NCBI GenBank assembly: GCA_948474755.1
Contig: CAOLHI010001020.1
Location: forward strand, 62,001-126,000
DNA from: Ctenosaura bakeri
Lineage: Eukaryota > Chordata > Lepidosauria > Squamata > Iguanidae
Length of the DNA stretch: 64,000 nucleotides
Direction of reading: 5' to 3'
The first letter of the stretch is position 1; each line of letters starts with the position of its first letter. Position numbers and translations under genes: made by a program. A model generated the notes under the pieces. That model was not told the origin of the DNA and did no database searches. It worked only from the letters and a program-made list of their open reading frames with translations. Shown piece after piece: positions 54,801 to 64,000 of this stretch.

Positions 54801-57800
54801 GAACCACTGCTTTAGGGTATATTTTGGACAATTTTGCCACGTCTATGGCCCTACAAGCCATTTTAGGCCTAGTAAAGGCCTTCCAATTACTTCCTATTGA
54901 AAAAAGGCCAGTCCTGGACCTCAGGGAGGAAGTTATGACCTCTCTCCCAAACACTCTAGGGAGTGCTGTGGGGCATTCTGACATAAAGAAAGCTGTATCA
55001 GGCACACTGGATTTGGGGCAATCCACTATGCAGCTCCATTTGCCATTCAGTCATTGGTTTTGGACATTCTGCATTACATGTGAAGGTCATAAAAAAAAAC
55101 AACCCAGCTGTTCCACAAACAACAAAATGGAGGCTCTGTTATTGATTATACACCTTAGTAGAAATAAGATTTATGCCTCCTATAGGCATTTCTTACTCTT
55201 CTGTCCTGAGACACTGCGGAATGCAGCTTGATAGCTCCAGTAAGCACTTGGCGAAGGTAAGCAGAAGCATGTCACTTTAAAGATTAGTGCAACAAATAAT
55301 GTTGGTGCACTAGCACACATAAAACAACTACACATCTTTAATCCTCCAAAGCTGTGTGCGTGTGATCTAGAATTGTCTGTTCCCACCTCCATGGTATTTA
55401 TTTTCAGGAAACATGGAAATGACATCTATGTTCAATGCTTATGTCCTTACCTTTGACTTTAACCAAGAATTTGCAAGTTCCCTTATTCCCAGCTCTGTCA
55501 AACACGGTATACTGGATTTTGTGATCTCCTTCAGAAAAATGTGATCCTGGTGGAGAGCCTTTCAAAATAACACTGAAAATAAAATAAAGACAGACTAAAG
55601 GAGCAAGAAATAGAGCTGTAAAGGCAGGGCCTTTTAGGGAACACAAGCCTAAATGGTCAGTGCTCAAAACCATCCCAATGGCAGCAATATATAACTAAGA
55701 ACAATTGCTGGCCCTATTGAAATTAGTTTGGGATCTTCTCCTAGTTCACCAATTGCCTATGCAGCCAGATTTATTTTGCCTCTATCTAGGATGGACTTGG
55801 ACCAAATGCAACATAAACCTGTTGGTAGATATTTACTACAGGGGTTGGATACATATTAAATGTGCTTCCAGCCCATGTGCACTGCCTATGGGATGTAGGA
55901 AGAATTACGCCGACCTAGTCACAAATTTTGCTCACACCAGAGATGTAATTACAGTACCCATTAATTTTCTTCTCAAAGGAAGCAATAAGTAATTTTAGCT
56001 ATTCAATTCCTCCTGAGAGAAAATCTTTGAACAATGCAGTCTAATGCTGCTTCCTGAAAGAAAGTGCTGTTTTCTGCACAAAACCACCACATGCAAATTT
56101 TGGTAGACTTAATGTCCTGAAGATTTTCGTCAGTTCATGTTTCTTCTTATCAAGATCTCTCAATATTTGAAGAACATGCTTTTGACTATTTTTTTTTTAA
56201 TACAGAATTTTGAATGTTCTTCCCAATGAATAGGTTGCTTATAGAAAGCTCCCAAATGGCATGTGAATACAACCATACCCTCCCAATAATTTACTGTAAT
56301 TTAACCTCTTCACTCACTCTGTCAGAATGCCATCAGCTGTGTCCCGTCCCTCTGGGGTGTCCCAGAACACACGGGCTGTCAACTTATTGGGCTCTGCTAT
56401 TTTCTCCTTTATACTTGGACATTGAATTCTAGGAGGCTCTGTGTCTATAAACACACACACACACACAAGCATTACTATTTGGCTTAAATGGGTACTACTA
56501 AAGCAATACAAGCTTATTAAAAAAATCTGTATGTAAATAATTTTTAACAAATACATTGTCAAGCCACTAGAAGGTTACTTAAACCTGATTTAAAATCCCA
56601 ACCTGGAGAGTGAGAGATTGGTTGACTGAGATCTGTCTGAGATTAAGGGCAACATTTCAAAAATAGTACTGAAATGCTCAAAGAAGTTGAACTCTGTTTT
56701 CTTGTTTTGTTCTACTGTTTTGGCTGTCCACACAGCTATAAATTACTCTGATCTCTAAAACTATCACCATTTTACCAATTCTTTCAACAAAAAGCTCTTA
56801 CAGAGTCATCTTTCTGTTTACTGATTCCTTCTAATTGTTAAAGCACTTCCTTTTCTAGAAATCTTTAAAAAAAGATTTCCATTGGGCATTCCAAATTTCA
56901 TATCTAAATCCTAGTGATTTCCCCCTCTGCCTTTTTTCCTTAACACTAATAAGGGAACAAACAGCAGACAGAAACTGAACTCTTTTACTTTCTGACAGGA
57001 GTACCTGCCAAACTGAACTGATGAAAATACTCCATACTCCCCAACAGGAAGAACTGTGAAGGGAGTTTTGTTTTGCGTGTTACATATGTAAATATATGCT
57101 ATGTGTTTTCAGTTCTGTGTTTTGGTTGCACAAATGAGAGAGTTTTTGATGAATATGAAAATTTTAAAAGAAGAGAATGTTAGTATTATGGAACTGACTA
57201 GAAAAGATGTGCAAGACAAGATAACAGGTGTTCTGAACACTTGCATGACTAGAGACAACTTATCCTGTACACATCTAAACATTCTGCACAGATTTTAGCA
57301 TGTACTTGTGACTTTGGACTGTTAACTTTTGTTTTATAGCAAAGTGCTGTCTCTTATTATGTGGTACAGATTTCCTGTACCATTATATAATAAACAGCCC
57401 CAGGTACATGCAAATTCTTAAAATACTTCCTGCAAGAATTACACATTGTAAAGACTACATCTTATGTTTTCAGCATGTAATATGTGAAGCTGCCTGAAGG
57501 GCTACGGTATGTGATTTTTCTGCTTCCATGACTACATTTTTAAAGAAAATCTTCATACTATGGTAGTTGCTTCAGACTTACCACATACAAGTCAACTGAT
57601 ATGTCTGCCATAAACAGAAGTGCATGATTCTGCATATTATTGTGGTCGTTCTCAATGCAGATTGAGAAAAAGACAAGCAAAATTACAGGTTTTGAAGGTG
57701 AAAAACTGGTTGGGCAGCTTGTTTACAAAACACAAGGAAGAGTCATGAGAACAAGCAGTCCCTGTGAGTAAGGAAGTTATGTTCATGAACCTAAATTCCC

Positions 57801-60800
57801 AGTGTTTCAGGCATTATCTAAACACATGTATAATGTTTGTAATGAAAAAAGGAATAAAAGTATTTCCAGAGCATTCAGCATTTCATACATATGAATATCA
57901 GAATCTCATCATGAAGCAGCAAAGAACCAAAGTTCCCACAATATGCTATACATTTTTGATACATTAAGACAACAATTTTGCGTTACTATAGGAACTGTAT
58001 CCCCCAGGCACTCATGGATCAGTGACCTCTTCTGGCTGGACGAGAGTGCTTTAAACCACTTTAGCTGCATAGAGACAATTGCTAGATAAACACAACTCTC
58101 ATCTCTCTCTGTTAATAGAAAGTGGAGGGACGGCATTCATCCTTGCAGCAATATTACAAAAGCCCTGAATTACAGTTGACCAGAACAATGAGAAACAAAC
58201 AAACAAAAAGTCAAGATAAAGATAATTTCAGCAAAGCCATTCAACATGGTAAATTCCAGCATGGTTTCACAAGCATTTCCATGGAAATTGTCTATTTATA
58301 TTTGATGATAAACTAATATTAGAGTTCTGGTGGATCAGACCAAAAGCCTAGTCTAGCAAATTTAGTCTTCAGCAATTACCAAGAGGACTATGAGAATCCT
58401 GTGTGAGGCTTCCCCCACCTCCCTATTCCTTTCCGTTTTGCATGGGAATGGGAAGGGAGGAGCCCCGGAAGAGAATGGGAAGTTGAGTAGGGGGAGTTAG
58501 TCATGGTTTTTCCACTTTCGTGAGGGTTCTCCACCCTGAACACTCATGTAAGTGGAGGGGCCACTGTATAGATGTCATGGCCAGTAGATTTAAGTAACTT
58601 GAATTTATGTACTATATCTTATGCAATGAAATTTCACACTTAATGTCCTGTTGTTGTTAACTGTCATCAAGTTGATTTCAACTTACACAACCCTATAAAC
58701 CCAATATACACAACCTTCAAGTTACCCTGTCACCAACAGCCCTGCTCAGATCTTTTAGATTCAAGGCGCTGGCTTCATTGACGGAATCTATCTGTAATAC
58801 TGTCTTACTCTTTCTTATTGCCTTCTACCTTACCAAGCATTATGATCTTTTCTAGTGAGTCACGTCTTCTCATGATTTGTTCAAAGTACATTAGTCTCAA
58901 TATAGTCATCTTGGCTTCTAGGGAAAATTCAGGTTTGATTTGCTTTAAGACCTATTTATTGACCCTTTTAGCTGTCTATGGTACCTGCAGAACTCTTTTT
59001 CAGCATCACAATTCAAATGAGTTTATTTTCTTCTTATCAGCTTTCTTCACTGTCCAGCTTTCATATCTATACATAGAAACTGGAAATATTATGGCATGAA
59101 CAATCCTAACTTCAATATTCAATGATATATCTTGATACTTGAGGATCTTGTCTAGCTCCTTCATAGCTGTCATTCCAAGTCCTAGCCTTCTTCTGATTTC
59201 TTCACTGCAGTCTCCATTCTGATTAATGACTGAGTCAAGGTATAGAAAATCTTGACCAATTTCAATGTCTTCACTGTCTACTTTAAAGTTATGTAAATAA
59301 TCTGTGGTAATTATTTTGCTTTCTTAATATTAAATGGTAAACCTACTGAATTACTTCAGTAATGGTTTCAAATCCTTTATAACTTCTGCTAGTAGCATGG
59401 TATCATCTGCACGTCTTAAACTGTTGAGGCTCCTTCCTCCAATTTTCATACCTCCTTCCTTCAGTCTAAGTCTAATCCTGCTTTACATATTATCAGCTTA
59501 GCATACAAATTAAACAGATGGGATGAGAAAATGCAGCCTTGTCTGACTCTTTGCCAACTGGAAACCATTCTGTTTCTCCATATTCTGACAGTAGCGTCAT
59601 GCCCTGAGTAGAGGATACACATCAGGACAATCAGATGCTGTCACCCACCCCTTTCTTTAAGAATGATTCATAGTTTTTCATCATCTACATAATCAAAGAC
59701 TTTGCTAGAATGTATACAGCACAGGCTGATTTTCTTCTGAAATTCTTTGGTGTGCACCATTATCCAATATGGATAATGATAAAAGTAAATTAAGCATCTG
59801 TGGCCCATTCTTTTCTTTGACATATTTGTTGATATTGGTAAATTAGAACTAGAGTAGATTCTATCTCTGTAGCATTAGGCAGATCTATTAGTATGCCATC
59901 TGTTTCTGGCAAGTTATTTCTCCCAAGCACTCAGTGCAGCTTCCACTTCACTTTCTAAAATTTGAAGTTCATCTTGATATGGTGCTTCCCTGAATGAATC
60001 TGTCACCCTTTCATCTCTTTTATATATTTCTTCCATGTATTGTTTCAACCATCTTTTTAGTTTTACTTGGTAATATAATGTGCCCCCCCAGGTTAAAGAG
60101 CATTCCCATTCTTGGTTTAAATTTCCTTTTGATTTCTTGGACCTTGTAGAAAAGGTCTCTTGTTCTTCCTTCTTTATTTACATTGGTTATTATAGAAGTT
60201 CTTGTTTTTGTAAACAAACTGCTGAATAGTTGCATTTCACTGACTCTATTTCTATGCCCTTTTACTTTTGCTTCTCATCTGTCCTTAACTGCTTCAAGAG
60301 TTTCATCTGTCATCAACTGAAGCTTCTCTCTCTCTCTGTCTCTCTTTTTCAGCTGCTGATGGTGTCTTTTTTGAGATCTACCCAGAAAATATCCATGGCT
60401 ACAGTGTAAAGTTCTTCTGGTTCCTGGTCAATTACGCTTACTGTAATAATGCAATTTTTCTTTTACATTATCTTATATTAATGACTTGGTGATAGCTGGT
60501 ACAATCTCTGGAGCCCAAAGGGGGTTTATTAAGGAGCATAAACACAACCATCTCTTTAAATCAACTGGCATCATTCCTTCTTACAAGGAGGCACTATTTT
60601 CTTGGACCCACCCAGTCAATACCAGCCAGATACTTAATTGTCAAGATGGGCAAACATCAAGAATACAAGTTCACTTAAGCACTTTGTCCACATCATCATG
60701 ACAACAGGAGTCACACATCATCTGAAACTGATCCCATAAACCAGACTAGACAAGATTCTGGGCACTTACAATGATGTTGTTAGGATCTGTATGAACATGA

Positions 60801-62723
60801 ACAACTTTATCCTCAAAGTGAGTTGCAGACATATCGCAACCTGCTGCCACGTTGTCACCTAGGTCAGATTTTAAAAACTTACTTACCATCCAGAAAAATT
60901 CTTCTCAATGTAAAGCAAAAGAGGCAGAAATGTACAAGTGTTTTGCTGCCAATACTGCCATGAATAATCACTATAATGTAATCTCACAGTTGTGTTCAGT
61001 CACATTATGGTGCATCATCTCCATTCCAGTTATCTTCATACCTCTTTCACAGCTTATATATCCTTGGGTAAATCTGGCCATTGGACGGGCTCCATGGGGC
61101 CAAACAGGATGGCTGAGAGCAATCATAAACAGCACACTCCTTCATAGTGTAGAATATTGTTCATATTTCTTTCCATTCTCTTTCTTTGCTCTCCAAATGT
61201 AGTGTTACATTGTTTTGATTTTATACTTACCTACACAAGAAGCTGGTCTTCCGCTCCAAGCTTTGTTATCCATACACTGTACTATTCGGTCTCCTTTTAA
61301 CTGGTATCCTGGTGAACAATAGTACTCACACCTGGAGTTATAATATGCACCATCTAAGCATTTGAACCCTCCATTAGGTGGCATGAGAAGGGTTGGACAG
61401 CGTTTTTCTAGGAAGAAACCAACATCAAATTATTGATGACATTATGGAGATACTTTGCACATATTGCAATCTAAGCCAGATGAACAGTTTTGAAAATGAG
61501 TTTCATTATTTAAAGATATTTTTATAACTCAGTGTGACTTCCAGTTCCAAAAATATAGCAGTTCACAAAAAACAACTGTGCAAATCCAATATACTAATTA
61601 ATTGATAGGGAGTTTGCAGAGAAAAACACTAGTAGGGAGTTGCTTCCTAATAGTTGTCCCTAATGTGCTTCTCTCTTGTGCTTGTATTGCTTAATGAATC
61701 TATCTTCCAGAGCAATTTGGTGTGGGGGATTAGTTTAATCTCAGTTTAATCAATACTGTGTAGTTGGTAAAAAGAAAAAAAGAGCCTTTCCCCCTTAAAA
61801 TCTGTACCCTTCTTGAGCACACAATATTAAGTCAGTTTATAAGGTCCCTGGAGGGCATAAACCTGTCCTCTTGTACTTTATGATGCACCATACACTGTCA
61901 CAGCCCTAAATAAGTAGGATTCATTTTAACTTTTCATAATGTTCATTTTTATAATTGTCCCTTTTCAAGCAAAATACATATATCTTGGCTTGTATCCAAA
62001 GATAAGCAAAGAGGAAGTACAAAGGAAGAAAGTTCCTTCCTTGCAGTTGTCTGCCCGCCTCCCACTGTCTTTGTGGGTCCACCAGAGGAGTGTGGGATTA
62101 AATATGGGTGTCACTTTGGTCACTGTATCAGATAACAATTTCAACAAATAGTAAGCTAAGCTTTTTTTAAAAAAAGACCAGCCCTATTTCCCTGGGTGGA
62201 TCCATTTACCATTGCCTGGAAGAGCTGACTTGTTTGAGTCATCTTGAGCTGGCAGGCCCTACAGGCACCTTATCAAGGTGTGTTTTGTTTGCTCTAGACC
62301 TATGTTTAGGTCAAATTGTGATCTGGATTAACCTAGGACAGTGACATATAGAAGATCTTACTCTAAGGTAGAGGACTGTCCCTTGGGGATTTCCATAAAG
62401 AAATTAAACATTTCTACATGAGACTACATGATAAACTGAGTTAAATGATCTGACTGAAGAAATATTTTTACAGAAGCTAAATGGACAGAAACAAATAAAA
62501 TGAAAAGATATTTTCTACACAAGCCACTCACGTTTGCACAAAACTTTCCCAGACCAGCGTTTGTCTGACTGACAGGTAAGCTGCTGAGGACCATGCAGTT
62601 CATAACCCTTCTGACAACGAATGTCGCATTTTGTCCCCAAGACATTTTTATAATACCCTCCATGAGGGGTTCTGCAACTTGCATAGCCATATTTCACCTT
62701 GATAGGAGAGCACCATGGTGTAT
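48686..62723 (-). CDS. SRPX: SRPX gene, coding exons for the C-terminal 410 residues (partial at 5' end)
   Basis: SRPX (sushi-repeat-containing protein, X-linked; DRS/ETX1) is a secreted or cell-surface protein. Eight exons on the minus strand are visible: 62723-62532, 61407-61231, 56444-56318, 55572-55451, 53809-53630, 51488-51355, 50494-50373 and 48866-48686. They total 1235 bases: two finish an Asp codon, then 410 codons and a TGA stop, with every junction in phase. Domain order is sushi 1, sushi 2, HYR, sushi 3 and a C-terminal DUF4174-type domain. It is very close to remembered human SRPX ([43 protein letters not shown]). SRPX2 is the paralogue alternative but fits less well. The signal peptide exon and a short second exon are not in the recognised sequence. 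Confidence 0.96.
48867..51354 (-). other. SRPX: Two SRPX introns (48867-50372, 50495-51354)
   Basis: Both flank the exon at 50373-50494. No repeat or gene recognised in either. Confidence 0.65.
50373..50494 (-). CDS. SRPX: SRPX exon: C-terminal domain, middle
   Basis: Acceptor TGTTTTAG, donor GTAAAT. It encodes [20 protein letters not shown] and then [17 protein letters not shown]. It is close to the human [19 protein letters not shown] segment. Confidence 0.95.
51355..51488 (-). CDS. SRPX: SRPX exon: start of C-terminal domain
   Basis: Acceptor AATTTCAG, donor GTGAGG. It encodes [40 protein letters not shown] and LQ. The [12 protein letters not shown] motif marks the start of the DUF4174-type domain shared by SRPX and SRPX2. 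It ends in phase 0. Confidence 0.95.
51766..51995 (+). repeat. Sauria-type SINE, full length
   Basis: Head ACAGCATGGTGGAGTGGTTT, GGGTTCAGATCACC B-box, GGAAACCCATTGGGTGACTT, AAGAAAACCCTGTGATAGGT and the tail GGGTCACTATTAAGTTG then CACACAACAAG. Confidence 0.9.
52171..52350 (-). repeat. Sauria-type SINE
   Basis: Reverse complement copy: GTAGTTGTTATGTGCCTCCA, GGCGACCCTATCATAGGGTT, GGAAATCAAACCCTGGTCTC and the head end ACACTGGCTC. It faces the copy at 51766, so the pair could form a long inverted repeat. Confidence 0.87.
53630..53809 (-). CDS. SRPX: SRPX exon: sushi domain 3
   Basis: Acceptor GTTTAAAG, donor GTAAGT. It encodes [40 protein letters not shown] and [14 protein letters not shown]. 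It is a complete single-exon sushi module, phase 1-1. Confidence 0.96.
53810..55450 (-). other. SRPX: SRPX intron (1.6 kb)
   Basis: It carries the palindromic hAT MITE at 54672-54809. The rest is ordinary intron. Confidence 0.7.
54672..54809. mobile_element. Palindromic hAT MITE with 8-bp target duplication
   Basis: 138 bp; both ends read CAGTGGTTCTCAACCTGTGG inward, and the first 33 bases of the two arms are identical. Exact target duplications CTTTAGGG flank it at 54664-54671 and 54810-54817. Inner arms CTTCAGCTCCCAGAAGCCC also pair. Confidence 0.95.
55451..55572 (-). CDS. SRPX: SRPX exon: HYR domain, second half
   Basis: Acceptor TTATTTTCAG, donor GTAAGG. It encodes [35 protein letters not shown] and LVKVK. 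FPxGxHxIxYTaxDxAGNxxxC is the hallmark HYR end. Confidence 0.96.
55573..56317 (-). other. SRPX: SRPX intron (0.75 kb)
   Basis: Separates the two HYR-domain exons. Nothing recognised. Confidence 0.65.
56318..56444 (-). CDS. SRPX: SRPX exon: HYR domain, first half
   Basis: The acceptor TTTATAG follows an AC microsatellite on the upstream side, and the donor is GTGAGT. It encodes [20 protein letters not shown] and [24 protein letters not shown] is the usual start of a hyalin repeat (HYR). Confidence 0.96.
58410..58566 (-). mobile_element. Fragment of the DNA element family seen at 28370
   Basis: Read on the minus strand from 58566: CAGTGGCCCCTCCACTTACA, GGAGAACCCTCACGAAAGTG, AAAAACCATGACTAACTCC. 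This parallels CAGTAGTCCCTCTACATTCG ... AGAACCCTCATGAAAACGG ... AACTCCCCC at 28370. Confidence 0.6.
58646..60480 (-). mobile_element. Degraded BovB (RTE clade) LINE, minus strand
   Basis: On the minus strand the sequence around 59400-59465 reads [19 protein letters not shown], the RTE reverse transcriptase [Y/R]ADDT box. The 3' end at about 58646-58700 is GGGTTGTGTAAGTTGAAATC then AACTTGATGACAGTTAACAA, a BovB tail. Many stops and shifts; no frame survives. The upper boundary is approximate. Confidence 0.78.
60500..60870 (-). other. Possible decayed retrocopy or fossil exon
   Basis: On the minus strand 60865-60740 reads as one open frame ([20 protein letters not shown], then [19 protein letters not shown] and a stop), followed by untranslated-looking sequence with TTAATAAACC at 60533-60524. 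I do not recognise the protein. It could be chance. Confidence 0.25.
61231..61407 (-). CDS. SRPX: SRPX exon: sushi domain 2
   Basis: Acceptor TTCCTAG, donor GTAAGT. It encodes [39 protein letters not shown] and [15 protein letters not shown]. It is a single-exon sushi module in phase 1-1, close to human SRPX. Confidence 0.96.
61408..62531 (-). other. SRPX: SRPX intron (1.1 kb)
   Basis: Between the sushi 1 and sushi 2 exons. No repeat or gene recognised. Confidence 0.65.
62532..62723 (-). CDS. SRPX: SRPX exon: sushi domain 1
   Basis: On the minus strand the acceptor is ACCAG before 62723 and the donor GTGAGT lies below 62532. It encodes [20 protein letters not shown], then [20 protein letters not shown] and [14 protein letters not shown]: a complete sushi/CCP module with its conserved cysteines and the W before the last Cys. 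It is a phase 1-1 module. Confidence 0.96.
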
Positions 62724-64000
62724 CTGGTAAAAGGAAGCAAAATGGGCATACATTAGAAGAAAAAAATTAAATATATAAAGCAATGGAATAAGTTTAACTG
62801 TGGGGCTAGATTGAAATTTATTGAGAATACAGTATTACAATAGAAAAAAGGTATGTTGTAAGAACATGTGATTTTCCCTCCAAAGTTATTACAGCAAAGG
62901 TAAGTTGTTTTCTGTGTATGAATTGTAAATTACATTTTGAATTCTATTTTGCACTGAAATCTTGAACCTTTAAAATCAAGAACTGGCACTGGAGTGATGG
63001 GATGACGATTCCCTGCTTCATTTAATGTTTGTAGGTTAAGTCTGCCACCGTGTGGACAGTTAGAAAGATTAGAGGTCCCCCACCCCCAGAAAGAAAACTG
63101 ACAGCTAAATTCAAACCTATTGTGAATGGAAAGGATGCAAGCCTGTACTCGCGTATCACTAAAATCAGTGCAACTTATGTCAGAGTAAACCTGTCTAGCC
63201 CTCTTTTATTACTCTCTTACCTCACAGAATTTCTTGTAGAACAAAGAGCTACAACAGGGCTGTGTACTTTCTGTTAAAAAAAAAAACCCTCTGCAATTGA
63301 TTCAATTCTTCTTAAAAAAATGTTTCTACAATCTGCTATTTTAATTCTTTCTGTTTAAAATTAGTAATCTTACATGCTTAATTTTAAGCTCCTTGACCAA
63401 GCAATAACATAAAATGTGATTCTGGGTGCACAACAGCAAATGTACATGTCATAGTTACCCAGCTGGATTCGTGTGCTAATAATGCTGATACAATTCAAGC
63501 AATTACATTTATTGAAGACCACGAGTAGCAATATGCCATAGAAATACATTTTTCACATATGCCCAGTGTCACGTTTAAAACTAAGCCACAGAGACACGCA
63601 CACAGGAAAAGAGTGAAGCGTGCAAGAGAGAATACATATGTGAGAGGGGAAAAGTAGGTAAAGATTCTCCTGTAGTTTGCAAACTGAGTATCTAAGTGTG
63701 AGGTGAGGTCAGGGAAGCTGTAACACAGCGTAGCTGCAAAATGTTAACAATCCTTCAGTGTTTGGCTTAAAGGCAGGACTGCAAGTATGATTTAGGACTG
63801 TAATTCCCCCAAATCACTTCTCACTGGTCATGTCGGTTAGGATTGATGGGAGTTGATGTCCAATAACATTTGGAGGGCTGCCATGATTTACTGGCCTTGA
63901 CTCTGTAAAACTTGTGCACTTGCAGAGTGGATTGATGAAGTACTTACTACTGGACACTGCAGATACAAACATATCAGATGTGGGAAAATAGGGATCCATT
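62724..64000 (-). other. SRPX: SRPX intron sequence upstream of sushi 1
   Basis: The short SRPX second exon expected upstream was looked for and not found. A diverged palindromic-type repeat (AATTCCCCCAAATCACTTCT ... GATGGGAGTTGATGTCC) lies at about 63805-63885. Confidence 0.6.

Larger units (their letters stand above)
56445..61230 (-). other. SRPX: SRPX intron (4.8 kb)
   Basis: It holds an AC microsatellite at the acceptor (56450-56467), a DNA-element fragment (58410-58566), a degraded BovB LINE (58646-60480) and a possible retrocopy (60500-60870). Nothing recognised from 56470 to 58400. Confidence 0.7.

Noticed and set aside
54511..55026. 171-residue open frame on the minus strand
   Set aside because: It runs straight through the palindromic hAT MITE and its target duplications, has no domain motif, and lies inside an SRPX intron.
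62724..64000. Second exon of SRPX
   Set aside because: I looked on the minus strand for a short exon with the expected acidic, Tyr/His/Pro-rich residues between splice sites in matching phase and did not find one.

Overview
The window is a piece of a vertebrate nuclear genome, almost certainly a squamate reptile (lizard-type). It is AT-rich, its genes are split into many small exons with GT-AG introns, and its repeats are a squamate mix: tRNA-derived SINEs with a BovB-like 3' tail (Sauria SINE type), a degraded BovB/RTE LINE, CR1 3' ends with the ATTCTATG-type tail, an L1 with recognisable ORF1 and ORF2, a SPIN-like hAT transposon and several palindromic MITEs. Species cannot be fixed from the sequence alone.

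Two protein-coding genes are present and converge tail to tail. On the + strand, sixteen coding exons (240-39993) encode the last 725 residues of SYTL5 (synaptotagmin-like protein 5, Slp5), a Rab27-binding tandem-C2 protein of vesicle trafficking. Only the start codon and the N-terminal part of the Rab-binding helix lie upstream of the window. All exon phases chain without a break. On the - strand, eight coding exons (62723 down to 48686) encode the last 410 residues of SRPX (sushi-repeat-containing protein X-linked): sushi 1, sushi 2, a HYR domain split over two exons, sushi 3, and a C-terminal DUF4174-type domain. The signal-peptide exon and the short second exon lie beyond position 64000 or were not recognised. 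From knowledge of the human genome, SYTL5 and SRPX are also convergent neighbours at Xp11.4, so this is conserved synteny.

Between the genes (about 40.6-48.35 kb) I see only non-coding sequence with SINE copies and other dispersed repeats. The large first intron of SYTL5 (459-9994) and the intron at 17280-22490 hold most of the mobile DNA, the latter including a 4-kb L1 with an intact 350-residue ORF1 and an ORF2 broken by at least four frameshifts. There is no operon-like system, CRISPR array or tRNA/rRNA gene. The most notable items beyond the genes are a near-perfect 88-bp-arm hairpin at 12.6-12.8 kb, a composite SPIN-like hAT element at 24.6-25.4 kb with an exact 8-bp target duplication and another MITE's half inside it, a young palindromic hAT MITE at 54.7 kb, a 139-bp tandem array at 10.9-11.2 kb, and a CR1 tail that abuts a SYTL5 splice acceptor.
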